Assembly: GCA_017937655.1 (NCBI GenBank)
Contig: JAGBDE010000005.1
Location: 62,001 to 126,000 of the forward strand
Origin: Clostridia bacterium
Lineage (GTDB): Bacteria; Bacillota; Clostridia; Christensenellales; Aristaeellaceae
Direction: 5' to 3'
DNA: 64,000 nt
The notes under the pieces are model-generated. The model ran no database searches and was not told where the DNA came from. It was given only the letters and a program-made list of their open reading frames with translations. Positions 17,010 through 25,199 of the stretch are shown here, one piece after another. Made by a program: the position numbers and the translations under genes. How positions within the stretch are numbered: the stretch's first letter is position 1; each line of letters starts with the position of its first letter.

Positions 17010-17317
17010 GGAATCATCCTCCTCCGTTAGGGACAGGGTAAAAAAGGTTTGACTGTATCATTTCTACACCGGCCCCTTCTTTTCCTGCAAAAAGGGGCCA
17101 AAAGGCCTTTTCCCGGCCGATGGCCCTTCACGAATGTAAAAACTCCTCCCCACCGCCGTTTTTTCCGGGCGACAAATATCTTTTCCTGTGTTTTTGGAAG
17201 GTTTTGTAGTATGCAATCCCGCCAGACTATGGTATACTATCCATATGTGTCCCCGGCCCGGAAGGGGTGAGGGGCGCAGTACATCGGCCCAAGGAACCAA
17301 CGAAAGGAGGTTCATGA
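17010..17317. other. Intergenic region with hairpin and extended -10 promoter for the CotH gene
   Basis: The 308-bp divergent gap holds a hairpin GGCCCCTT (17071-17078)/AAGGGGCC (17092-17099) and, toward the CotH gene, an extended -10 TGGTATACT (17230-17238) without a clear -35. TATGG/CCATA arms (17228-17232/17241-17245) flank this -10. No minus-strand promoter for nadR stood out. Confidence 0.5.
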
Positions 17318-20300
17318 ATGCAGTATAACGTACCCAACCCGCCAAGGCAGCGCTCCACCCGCAATTACGCCCCCAAAAAGCGTAAGACCCGCGCCGGTTC
17401 CGTGATCCCGCTGCTTTTGCTGTTCATCGTTCTACTGGTTATCATGTACCTGATCTTCCCCAAAGAAGCGGGCAGGCACGTCGGGCATTCCGCTTACGAC
17501 GGGCTTGTCATCAGCGAGGTCATGAGTGCCAATAACTCGGCCGTGCCTGATGAAAACGGCGAGTTTTATGACTGGCTGGAAATTTACAACGGCACCGGCG
17601 CAGACCTGAACATGGAAGGCGTCATGCTGACCAACCGCACCGACCGCATCACCTTCCCCTTCCCGGAGTACACCCTGAAGGCCGGGGAGCGGGTGATCAT
17701 TTTCGCGTCGGACAGCTACCAGCTGGATCCCTCCATGCCCTTCCACGGCAAATTCAAGATCTCCTCCGTAGGCGCGCATCTGTACATGTACGACCCGGAA
17801 ATGTACCTGATTGACGAGGTCACCGTGCCCACCATGATCGCCGATACCAGCTACATTCTGGCCTCCGTGGATGAAAACGGCGCACGCACCTACGAAACCA
17901 CCGACTTCTACTCTCCCGGCTATGAAAATGGCGAAGAGGGCTTTTTGGCGTACCGCTCTGCCAACGCCACCCAGGCTGGCGCGCTGGTCATCAACGAGAT
18001 CAGCCCCGACCCCAAGGTGGGCATCCCGGACGAGGACGGCGAAGTGGTGGACTGGGTGGAGCTGAAAAACAACACGGATCAGCCTATTTCCCTCTCCGGC
18101 TACTACCTGTCCGACAAGGAAAACAAGCCCATGAAGTGGCGCTTCCCGGACAGCGCTTACATTCCCGCCGGCGGATATTACCTGGTGTACTGCAGCGGCA
18201 AGGACAAGCTGCAGCAGAATGGCATCCCCCACGCCAATTTCTCCATCAGCGCAGAGCGTGAGACCTTGGTTCTCAGCGACGCCTATGGCCGCATGGTGGA
18301 CCGTGTATCCATCGAGAACGTGCCTGCGGACTATTCCTATGGCCGTACCTCCACAGGCACCTTTGAGTACTTTGTGCTCTCCACCCCCGGCGCCTCCAAC
18401 GATCTCAGCGGCCAGGCCTCCACGGACGACCTGATCCGCGCCTATAACCCCACCGGCGTCATCATCAGCGAGGTCATGGCCTCCAACGACCTGACTTTGC
18501 TTAACGACAACGGAACCGCTGTGGACTACATCGAGCTTTACAACAGCAGCGCCCAGACCGTAGATTTGTCCTTCTACGGTCTGAGCGACTCCATCAAGCG
18601 CCCCCGCCGCTGGCAGTTCCCCGCAGGAACCACCATTGAGCCGGGCCAGTTTCTGGTCGTCTACTGCGACGGCACCAACGTTTCCTCCAACACGGAGCTT
18701 CACACCAATTTCAGTATGACCCGCGCAGGCGGCGAAACCGCCACCTTCTGCGATCCCACCGGCAAGGTGCTGGATCGCCTGCCGCTGAGCCTGATCCCCA
18801 CGGATCACAGCTACGGTCGCACCCTCGGTTATTCCGGCTTCTACTATTTTGACCAACCCACCCCCGGCGTTGCCAACAACACCGGCTACTATGGCTATGC
18901 AAGCAATCCGTCCTTTTCTCATCCGGGCGGCGAATATAAAGGAACCCTGACCATTACCGTGGACGTGCCCAAGAACACCGAGGTCTACTACACCCTGGAC
19001 GGCACCGTCCCCACCCAGAACAGCAACCTCTACGTGCCCGGCTCCCAGTTCAGCATCAACTCCACCGCGGTCATCCGCATCCGGGCCTTTGATCCCTCCG
19101 GGCGGCTGCAGCCCAGCGAGATCATCACCAACACCTATTTGATGAACCTGTACCACTCCTTCCCCATCGTCAGCGTGGTCACCGACCCGGACAACCTCTG
19201 GAACCCGGTCACCGGCATGCTGACCCCGGGCGATAACGTCATTAAGTACGACGAAAACGGACGGCCCAAGATCCCCTTCAAGAACACCGTCTACCGCGCC
19301 AATAAGGAAAGCGAGGACAACATCGGCATCAAGCCCGGCCATGTGGAGATGTACTCCAAGGAGGGCGAGCAGCTGCTCAGCCAGGACATGGAGTTCGGCC
19401 TGCAGGGCCAGTACTCCCTGGATATGCCCCAGAAAACCTTCAAGCTGAAGGCCAAGGCCAAGTACGGCGCCAAGTACTTTGACGCAGCCCTGTTCCCGGA
19501 CCGGGAGTTCACCCAGTACAAGGCTTTCGTGCTGCGAAACAGCGGCAACGACTGCGTCTGGACCCGCCTCAACGACGGCCTCCAGGGCCGGCTCATCGAC
19601 CGGTTCAACGAGCAGACCGATACCCCCTCCACCGTCATCCACCAGGCCTGGAACCCGGTGGTCGTCTACCTCAACGGCATCTACTGGGGCCATTACAACA
19701 TGCGCGAGCGTGCCGACCGGTTCTTCATCGCCCAGCATGAAGGCCTGGGCCTGGAAGGGGCCGACCAGATGGATGTGCTGGAAGCCAGCGGACGCACCGT
19801 TTGCTTCGGCACCAGCAAAGAATACCGGGCCATGATCGAGCGGGTGGAAAAATCCGACCCGGCCAACAACCCGGAAGACCTGCAGTACATCCTGGATAAC
19901 ATCGATGTGGACAACTACTTTGACTACATGGGCTTCCAGATGTTCTTCGGCAACTCTGACCCCGGTAACATCCGCTTCTACCGCCTCAAGACCGAGGGCT
20001 CCAAGTGGAAATGGCTCTTCTACGACGCGGACTACGGCCTGTTCAAGTCCGGTTTTGACAGCCCCACCAGCTATCTGAAACAAAAAGGTGCCGGCGAGCA
20101 AAACATCAACAACACGCTGATCCGCAAGCTGCTGGAAAACGACCAGATGCGGGATAAATTCCTCACCCGGCTTGGCGAGATCTACCAGTTCATGACCACC
20201 GAGACCATGACCAATGAACTCAACACCATGGCGGCCATCCTGGAGCCGGAAATGACCATGCATTTCAACCGCTGGGCCGAGGAAAACGACAAGGCCATCA

Positions 20301-20515
20301 ACGTGGACTCCCCCCTCACGCCGGAAGGCGCGCTGCGCTACTGGCATGAACGCCTGGATTACACCCGCAACGTGCTCAAAAAGCGCCCCACCTACTTCTA
20401 CGAAATGGTGCAGGAACGCTTTGAACTTACCGACGAGCAGATGCTTCATTACTTTGGTGAGAAGCCTCCGCTGCCGGAAGACGCCATTGTAACCCAGGGC
20501 AAAAAATGGGGTTAA
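17318..20515 (+). CDS. Membrane-anchored CotH-kinase protein with lamin-tail domains
   Basis: The protein is 1065 aa. A basic N-terminus and one hydrophobic segment (about 28-47) predict N-in/C-out anchoring. Three lamin-tail-like (LTD) beta domains follow, each opening with a VISEVM or VINEIS motif (about 64-175, 220-345, 385-515). A chitobiase-type CHB_HEX_C segment (YYTLDGTVPT) lies near 560-600. The C-terminal 450 residues resemble CotH kinase (YKAFVLRNSGND, GHYNMRERADRFFI, WLFYDADYGLF). CotH of Bacillus is an atypical protein kinase of spore coat proteins. AAAGGAGG precedes the ATG. The two genes behind it form a conserved-looking module with it. Substrates are unknown. Confidence 0.88.
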   Translation: MQYNVPNPPRQRSTRNYAPKKRKTRAGSVIPLLLLFIVLLVIMYLIFPKEAGRHVGHSAYDGLVISEVMSANNSAVPDENGEFYDWLEIYNGTGADLNMEGVMLTNRTDRITFPFPEYTLKAGERVIIFASDSYQLDPSMPFHGKFKISSVGAHLYMYDPEMYLIDEVTVPTMIADTSYILASVDENGARTYETTDFYSPGYENGEEGFLAYRSANATQAGALVINEISPDPKVGIPDEDGEVVDWVELKNNTDQPISLSGYYLSDKENKPMKWRFPDSAYIPAGGYYLVYCSGKDKLQQNGIPHANFSISAERETLVLSDAYGRMVDRVSIENVPADYSYGRTSTGTFEYFVLSTPGASNDLSGQASTDDLIRAYNPTGVIISEVMASNDLTLLNDNGTAVDYIELYNSSAQTVDLSFYGLSDSIKRPRRWQFPAGTTIEPGQFLVVYCDGTNVSSNTELHTNFSMTRAGGETATFCDPTGKVLDRLPLSLIPTDHSYGRTLGYSGFYYFDQPTPGVANNTGYYGYASNPSFSHPGGEYKGTLTITVDVPKNTEVYYTLDGTVPTQNSNLYVPGSQFSINSTAVIRIRAFDPSGRLQPSEIITNTYLMNLYHSFPIVSVVTDPDNLWNPVTGMLTPGDNVIKYDENGRPKIPFKNTVYRANKESEDNIGIKPGHVEMYSKEGEQLLSQDMEFGLQGQYSLDMPQKTFKLKAKAKYGAKYFDAALFPDREFTQYKAFVLRNSGNDCVWTRLNDGLQGRLIDRFNEQTDTPSTVIHQAWNPVVVYLNGIYWGHYNMRERADRFFIAQHEGLGLEGADQMDVLEASGRTVCFGTSKEYRAMIERVEKSDPANNPEDLQYILDNIDVDNYFDYMGFQMFFGNSDPGNIRFYRLKTEGSKWKWLFYDADYGLFKSGFDSPTSYLKQKGAGEQNINNTLIRKLLENDQMRDKFLTRLGEIYQFMTTETMTNELNTMAAILEPEMTMHFNRWAEENDKAINVDSPLTPEGALRYWHERLDYTRNVLKKRPTYFYEMVQERFELTDEQMLHYFGEKPPLPEDAIVTQGKKWG

Positions 20516-20579
20516 TGTTGACATTTTCCATAAAATCTACTACCATCAATAATCGAAACTACGAAGGAGGAACCCAACT

Positions 20580-21281
20580 ATGTTCTCTGCTTCCCTGCTG
20601 ATGTCCAGCGCCACTACCGCCACCACGCTGAATGCTACCGGCCTTGCCGCCCAGTTCAAGTCCATCGTCCCTGCCGATCTGTTCATCGCCCTGGGCCTGG
20701 GCTTTGTGGTGGGTCTGATCATCGCCCTGGTGTACCGCAAAACCTACCGCGGCGTGCTTTACAGCCCCTCCTTCACTCTGACCCTCATCATGCTCACCCT
20801 CATCACCACCCCCGTGGTTATGTGCATCAAGAGCGATATCGCCCTGTCCATGGGCATGGTGGGTGCGCTGTCCATTGTCCGTTTCCGTACTGCCGTGAAG
20901 GATCCCCTGGACACCGCCTACATGTTCTGGGCCCTGACCATGGGCATCCTGCTGGGCGCCGGCATGTACCTGCCCGCCCTGATCGTGGTGCTGTGCATTT
21001 CCGTGCTCATGTTTGTGATGAGCTTTGCCAAGATGTCCGCCACCAACGCCTACCTGCTGGTGCTCCATTATGACGAGTACTGCGAAGGCGCCATCAATGC
21101 CGAGCTTCGCCGCAGCGTGAAGACCTCCAAGCTCCGCTCCAAGACCCTGACTCGTGCCGGCGCCGAGATGACCTACGAGGTCCGCCTGAACGAGCGCCAC
21201 GAGGTGGTCACCCGGATGCTGGACATCGAGGGCGTGCACGACGCTACTTTGGTGGCCTGCCAGAGCGAAATCGGCGCCTGA
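20580..21281 (+). CDS. DUF4956 membrane protein
   Basis: The 233-aa protein has four hydrophobic helices in its first 150 residues, with the strongly conserved MGMVGALSIVRFRTAVKDP between helices, then a soluble C-terminal domain of about 80 residues. This matches the DUF4956 family as I know it. The function is uncharacterised. It lies 64 bp after the CotH-kinase gene and 39 bp before the VTC-domain gene, with GAAGGAGG before its ATG. By analogy with eukaryotic VTC complexes, where polyphosphate is made and moved through a membrane, it may be the channel or scaffold for the polymerase. That is inference. Confidence 0.85.
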   Translation: MFSASLLMSSATTATTLNATGLAAQFKSIVPADLFIALGLGFVVGLIIALVYRKTYRGVLYSPSFTLTLIMLTLITTPVVMCIKSDIALSMGMVGALSIVRFRTAVKDPLDTAYMFWALTMGILLGAGMYLPALIVVLCISVLMFVMSFAKMSATNAYLLVLHYDEYCEGAINAELRRSVKTSKLRSKTLTRAGAEMTYEVRLNERHEVVTRMLDIEGVHDATLVACQSEIGA

Positions 21282-21320
21282 TGAACGTATCCCAAATTCA
21301 TCAGGAAGGAGGCTGATTCC

Positions 21321-22025
21321 GTGGCAATTACCGTACCGCTTCGGCATGAGCTGAAGTACTACATCACCCCGCTGGAATATGAGGTATTAAGCCGCCAGCT
21401 GAGGCGCGTCCTGGACAAGGATCCCTTTGGCGACGAAAACAACGAGTACCACATCCGTTCCCTGTACTTTGACACCATCTTCAACGACGCCCTCACCGAC
21501 AAGCTGGACGGCGTGAAGAACCGTGACAAGTACCGCATCCGCATCTACAACTTTTCCGATAAAGTGATCAAGATGGAATGCAAGACCAAGGTGGGCTCGC
21601 TCATTTCCAAGCGCAGCGCCAAAATTCCCCGCATTCTGGCGGAGCAGCTCATCGCCGGGGATCCCACCGGCCTGGAGCAGAGCCGTTCCGGCCTTTTGCG
21701 GGATATCTTCCGGGAAATGAAGCTGAACTACCTCCGGCCCGTGGTACTGGTGGACTACGTTCGTGAAGCCTACCTCCACCCTGCGGAGGAAGTGCGCATC
21801 ACCTTTGACAAGCAGCTTCATTCCGGCCTGGGTTCCGTGGATCTGTTCAACCCCCACGTGCCCACCGTGTCCCCCTTTGATCACAACGAGATGATCCTGG
21901 AGGTCAAGTTCAACCGCTTCCTGCCCAATCACATCCGGGATCTGCTCTGCACCTGCGTACAAAGCGCGCAGAACAGCGCCATTTCCAAGTATGTTTGGTG
22001 CCGCCGGTTCGAAAATTTTGAATAA
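21321..22025 (+). CDS. VTC-domain polyphosphate polymerase
   Basis: This 234-aa protein is the catalytic tunnel domain of the VTC/CYTH-like family. It shows RHELKYYI at the start, SLYFDT, the basic KYRIRIYN, MECKTKVGSLISKRS and near the end ILEVKFNRFLP, which together give the basic and acidic residues lining the tunnel. In yeast Vtc4 this domain makes polyphosphate from ATP. No SPX or membrane domain is attached, so membrane placement would rely on the DUF4956 partner. The start is GTG at 21321, set by AAGGAGG eight bases upstream. It ends the three-gene module; a terminator follows. Confidence 0.87.
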   Translation: MAITVPLRHELKYYITPLEYEVLSRQLRRVLDKDPFGDENNEYHIRSLYFDTIFNDALTDKLDGVKNRDKYRIRIYNFSDKVIKMECKTKVGSLISKRSAKIPRILAEQLIAGDPTGLEQSRSGLLRDIFREMKLNYLRPVVLVDYVREAYLHPAEEVRITFDKQLHSGLGSVDLFNPHVPTVSPFDHNEMILEVKFNRFLPNHIRDLLCTCVQSAQNSAISKYVWCRRFENFE

Positions 22026-22028
22026 CGT

Positions 22029-23393
22029 CTATCCCCGCCGCCTGTAACGGATCACCGCATCCCGGGTGGCGGGGGCGTTTTTTATATGGCCGATGTCGTC
22101 AAACCGGGAGCCGTGGCAGGGGCATTCCCACAGCCGCACCTCCGGCCGATAGCGCAGCTTGCAGCCCATGTGAGGGCAGTAAGGCGCGCGAAAGCGAAAC
22201 AGATTTCCCGCATAATGCCCGGCGATGGACAGCCCCGCCTGCACCTGGGGCATGAGAAAGCCGTCGCCCCGTCTCTGCCCGGAATAGATGGCGTCGCCAT
22301 CGTTGCTCAGGCCCAGGATCCGGGCGCTGATGCTCTGGGCGGCCAGCATGCTGCCCATCAGCCCCCGTCCCCCAAAGCCGCAGGCCACGAACATATTGGG
22401 CGTTTTCTTCCCATAAGGGCCGATAAAGGGCAGGCCGTCGGCGGTGTAGGTGTCGATGCCGCCGTAGGCATGGCTGGCCCTGGCGTTTTCCAGATAGGGG
22501 GCGTACCGCTGCCGGTACATCTCCAGGGGATGAACCGGACGTTTCTCCCCCACCCTGCCGCCTGCAAGATGCATCAGCATGCCCTTGCCCAGCCGTCTGA
22601 GAGCATATTCCCCCTGCCAGTCCCCGTAGATGCCGCTGAACTGGGCCTCTCCGTTCAGGGGGATAAGCCAGCTTTGCCGCTGGATCAGCCGCAGAAAATA
22701 CCACCCCGGCGTGTTCACGATGGGGTATCCCGTGGCCACGATAATGTACGGCGCCAGCACGCTGCCCCGCGGGGTTCCGGCCAGGTTGGTCTCCATGGAA
22801 GTGACCCGGGAATGCTCGTAAATCTTGAGCCCCAGCCGTTCCCCTTCCCGGGCCAGCCAGCGCATGTACCGCATGGGGTGCAAAAGCGCCATGTCCTTGA
22901 CGGTCAGTGAAAAATCCGCCGGCATGGGCGACTGGGTGGCCTTGCCCAACCCGGCAGCCACCCCGGCCCGTTCCATGGCCTGCAGTTCCTCTCCGAGCCG
23001 CTGCTCGTCCCGTTCCAGACCGGTCAGATGGTCGTCCGCTTCCACCCAGCCGCAATCCGCGCCGGGCTGGGTGGCCAGCTCCCGGAGCGCCGCAAAGGCG
23101 TTCTGCTGACTGAGGCCATAGGCGGCGGACACCTCCCGGCCATGCCGCTGCTCCAGGCGGGCATAGCTGACCCCGCCCAGCAGGCTGGCCTTGCCCAAAC
23201 ACCGGCTGGATGCCCCGCTGCCAAGGGTCTCCGCCTCCAGCAGCACCACCCGGAGCCCCGCCTTGCACAGCCATAGGGCGATGGTCAGCCCGGCAAATCC
23301 TCCGCCCACCACCACCGCATCTGCGGTGCGCCTGCCCCGCAGGATGGGGTGGACGGTCTGGTCGCCCTGGAGCCAGAACAGCTGATTTTCCAT
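22029..23393 (-). CDS. FAD-dependent oxidoreductase with C-terminal Rieske domain
   Basis: The protein is 454 aa. The N-terminal DAO-type domain has ADAVVVGGGFAGLTIALWL (about 25-43, FAD-binding) and VACGFGGRGLMGS near 335. The C-terminal 60 residues carry a Rieske [2Fe-2S] signature: CPHMGC and, 15 residues later, CPCHGS. DAO plus Rieske fusions act on amines or N-methylated compounds in several bacteria, but the substrate here is unknown. Its 3' end is 3 bp from the convergent VTC gene. It is divergent from a 2-hydroxyacid dehydrogenase across a 120-bp gap containing a palindrome. Confidence 0.87.
   Translation of the reverse strand: MENQLFWLQGDQTVHPILRGRRTADAVVVGGGFAGLTIALWLCKAGLRVVLLEAETLGSGASSRCLGKASLLGGVSYARLEQRHGREVSAAYGLSQQNAFAALRELATQPGADCGWVEADDHLTGLERDEQRLGEELQAMERAGVAAGLGKATQSPMPADFSLTVKDMALLHPMRYMRWLAREGERLGLKIYEHSRVTSMETNLAGTPRGSVLAPYIIVATGYPIVNTPGWYFLRLIQRQSWLIPLNGEAQFSGIYGDWQGEYALRRLGKGMLMHLAGGRVGEKRPVHPLEMYRQRYAPYLENARASHAYGGIDTYTADGLPFIGPYGKKTPNMFVACGFGGRGLMGSMLAAQSISARILGLSNDGDAIYSGQRRGDGFLMPQVQAGLSIAGHYAGNLFRFRAPYCPHMGCKLRYRPEVRLWECPCHGSRFDDIGHIKNAPATRDAVIRYRRRG
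22033..22083 (+). terminator. Intrinsic terminator of the CotH-DUF4956-VTC module
   Basis: CCCCGCC (22033-22039) pairs with GGCGGGG (22068-22074), followed closely by six T (22078-22083). It lies inside the 3' end of the convergent oxidoreductase gene. Confidence 0.7.
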
Positions 23394-23453
23394 AGGATCC
23401 CCCGCTTTGTTTTTCCTTAGGTTGGGCGGCGCGGAGGGAATCTATGCGCCGTA

Positions 23454-23488
23454 TTGCCTTCAAGAAAAAAAGCTGTTATGATAACAGC
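23454..23488 (+). promoter_or_regulatory. Promoter with overlapping 17-bp palindrome
   Basis: TTGCCT (23454-23459), 17 nt, TATGAT (23477-23482) precede the 2-hydroxyacid dehydrogenase gene. The palindrome GCTGTTAT-G-ATAACAGC (23472-23488) covers the -10, so a repressor binding here would block transcription. Confidence 0.6.
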
Positions 23489-23514
23489 AGCAATTTCGGA
23501 AAGGATTGACTTTC

Positions 23515-24462
23515 ATGGCCAATATTCTGATCAACTACGGCGTGCCCCGTCAGGGCTTTGACGACGTTCTGACCGGCCACACCCTGCACATTCCCGCCCC
23601 GGGCTGCATGTTCAACGAGGACGAACTTGCCGGGATCCTCCCCACGGCCGACGCAGTGGTGGCCTGCACCGCCTTCCCCGCGTCCATGGTGGAGGCCGCG
23701 CCCAACCTGAAGCTGATCTGCGCATACGGCGCGGGCTACGACTCCATCGACGTTGCCGCCGCCACCCGGGCCGGGGTCATGGTCTGCAACATCCCGGACA
23801 CCGTCACCGACGCCACCGCCGAGGTAGCCATCGCCCACATGCTGGGCCTGGCCCGGCGCATGCCCTTTTTTGACAAGGCCGTCCGTCAGCCGGAGCAGCG
23901 TCTCTTCCGCATGGGCGAGAACATGGGCACCACCCTCAAAGGGGCGACCCTGGGCATTGTGGGCATGGGCCGCATCGGCGGCAAAGTGGCCGATTTTGGC
24001 CGCCTGATGGGCATGAAGGTGCTCTACCACAGCCGCAGCCCCAAGCCTGACCGGGATGCCCTGGGCGATGTCCGTGTCGCCCTTCCCGAGCTGATGTCCC
24101 AGGCCGATTTCGTCAGCCTGCACTGCCCCTCCACCCCGGAGACCCGGGGCCTGATCGGCCGGGAGATGCTTTCCCTGATGAAGCCCACCGCCTACCTGAT
24201 CAACACCGCCCGTGGCCCGGTCATCGACCAGCCCGCCCTCGTCGACGCCCTGCGCAGCCACTCCATCGCCGGAGCCGGTCTGGACGTCTTCCCCGACGAA
24301 CCCCACGTCTCCCCCGACCTCTGCGCCCTGGACAACGTCATCCTCACCCCTCACATCGGCAGCAACACCGCCGGCACCCGCTACCAGATGGCCGCCGAAG
24401 CCAGCCGCCAGATCCTGAGGGTTCTGGCCGGGGAGAAGCCGGAGAATTGGATTAACGGATAA
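23515..24462 (+). CDS. D-isomer-specific 2-hydroxyacid dehydrogenase
   Basis: This 315-aa NAD(P)-dependent dehydrogenase belongs to the D-2-hydroxyacid family (glyoxylate/hydroxypyruvate/phosphoglycerate branch). The NAD motif is GATLGIVGMGRIGGKVA near 142-158. The catalytic Arg is in NTARGPVIDQPAL, the Glu in FPDEPHVSPDL and the His in LTPHIGSNT. Length fits the short form without an ACT domain. The annotated start is ATG 23515 with GGAAAGGA upstream; a TTG three codons earlier is possible. The substrate is not readable. It is divergent from the FAD/Rieske protein, so they may share control. Confidence 0.9.
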   Translation: MANILINYGVPRQGFDDVLTGHTLHIPAPGCMFNEDELAGILPTADAVVACTAFPASMVEAAPNLKLICAYGAGYDSIDVAAATRAGVMVCNIPDTVTDATAEVAIAHMLGLARRMPFFDKAVRQPEQRLFRMGENMGTTLKGATLGIVGMGRIGGKVADFGRLMGMKVLYHSRSPKPDRDALGDVRVALPELMSQADFVSLHCPSTPETRGLIGREMLSLMKPTAYLINTARGPVIDQPALVDALRSHSIAGAGLDVFPDEPHVSPDLCALDNVILTPHIGSNTAGTRYQMAAEASRQILRVLAGEKPENWING

Positions 24463-24470
24463 CGGGGGGA

Positions 24471-24528
24471 TTGTGGGCGCTGCCCACACCTGGCAGGGGG
24501 AGATGATCTCCCCCTGCACCCCCGCACA
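24471..24528. repeat. Dispersed intergenic repeat, left-type copy A
   Basis: Just after the dehydrogenase stop is a GC-rich element with two small hairpins (GTGGGC/GCCCAC and GCAGGGGGAG/CTCCCCCTGC). It resembles 57602-57653: both read TGTGG..C.CTGCCCACACC.GGCAG, then ATGAT.TCCC and ACCCCC. Confidence 0.6.
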
Positions 24529-24549
24529 TTTGGTAGAAAGAAGATTTTT

Positions 24550-25095
24550 ATGCCAAAGAATGACAATGCACATTCCATTAGGTTGGTGGAAAGTATCAGG
24601 CAAAATGCCGGGGTGGATAAAGCCAATAATTTTGAACAGCATTTTCCGCTGTCCAAATCTTCCAATCCTGAAAAGAAATATGAATGGGCCAAAAATGCCT
24701 GTGATTATCTGGAACAGCATTTTGACGCAGACACGGTCATCCGCATCCGCAAAGAATGCAAATGCAATGACGGAAAAGCCATTGCAAACAAGATTCTGAA
24801 GTATCTGAACAAGGCCACCAACACCCGGCAGTTTGTGGATGCGTTCAACGAAAAGGAAACCTTTGCTTCTCTGAAATACATATCGGAAAACAAAATTCTG
24901 TTCTGTTACCCCGAGTGCTACTGCGCCTGCATCAAACGAGTGCCGGGCAGGGTTTCAAAAACCTGGTGCTATTGTACCTTGGGAAATGCGGAAAGCATTT
25001 TCAGAGAAGTGTTCCAGCGGGACGATATCAAAGTAACGCTGCTGGAAAGCATCAAGACCGGCGGAGAAAAGTGTATCATCGAAGTAGAATGGTAA
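24550..25095 (+). CDS. Cysteine-rich hypothetical protein of low GC (possibly DUF6144-like)
   Basis: The protein is 181 aa, soluble, with no signal peptide. A charged helical N-terminal half holds CKCNDG near residue 75; a cysteine cluster CYPECYCACIKRVPG and TWCYC lies near 118-141. Five to seven clustered cysteines suggest a metal centre. The gene is visibly poorer in GC than its neighbours and lies between a left-type and a right-type intergenic repeat that are adjacent elsewhere in the window. That suggests acquisition. Start supported weakly by AGAAAGAAG. The DUF6144 link is from memory and uncertain. Confidence 0.72.
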   Translation: MPKNDNAHSIRLVESIRQNAGVDKANNFEQHFPLSKSSNPEKKYEWAKNACDYLEQHFDADTVIRIRKECKCNDGKAIANKILKYLNKATNTRQFVDAFNEKETFASLKYISENKILFCYPECYCACIKRVPGRVSKTWCYCTLGNAESIFREVFQRDDIKVTLLESIKTGGEKCIIEVEW

Positions 25096-25104
25096 TGTAC
25101 GCAA

Positions 25105-25143
25105 AACCCGCTGCATGATGAAATGTCATGCAGCGGGTTTTTT
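25105..25143 (+). terminator. Intrinsic terminator of the cysteine-rich gene
   Basis: A 14-bp stem, AACCCGCTGCATGA (25105-25118) with TCATGCAGCGGGTT (25126-25139), a 7-nt loop and T6 (25138-25143). Confidence 0.92.
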
Positions 25144-25196
25144 GCATTTTTCGGGAGGGTTTGGGAGGGGCTTTTTCCCAAAAAGCCGCCTCCCAA
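25144..25196. repeat. 53-bp hairpin repeat, right-type copy A
   Basis: This element matches 57697-57749 at 51 of 53 positions. It folds into a long hairpin: TTGGGAGG with CCTCCCAA, and inside GGCTTTTT with AAAAAGCC. In both places it follows a terminator T-run and precedes the end of a minus-strand gene. Confidence 0.88.
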
Positions 25197-25199
25197 AAA

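Noticed and set aside
17432..20524. Minus-strand 1030-codon ORF opposite the CotH-kinase gene
   Set aside because: Composition is the Val/Gly/His/Asp-rich pattern of antisense frames in GC-rich genes, and the plus frame has clear domains. The same applies to the long antisense ORFs at 5143-7947, 10169-12481, 14117-15976, 31241-33415, 53255-55678 and 60999-63995.
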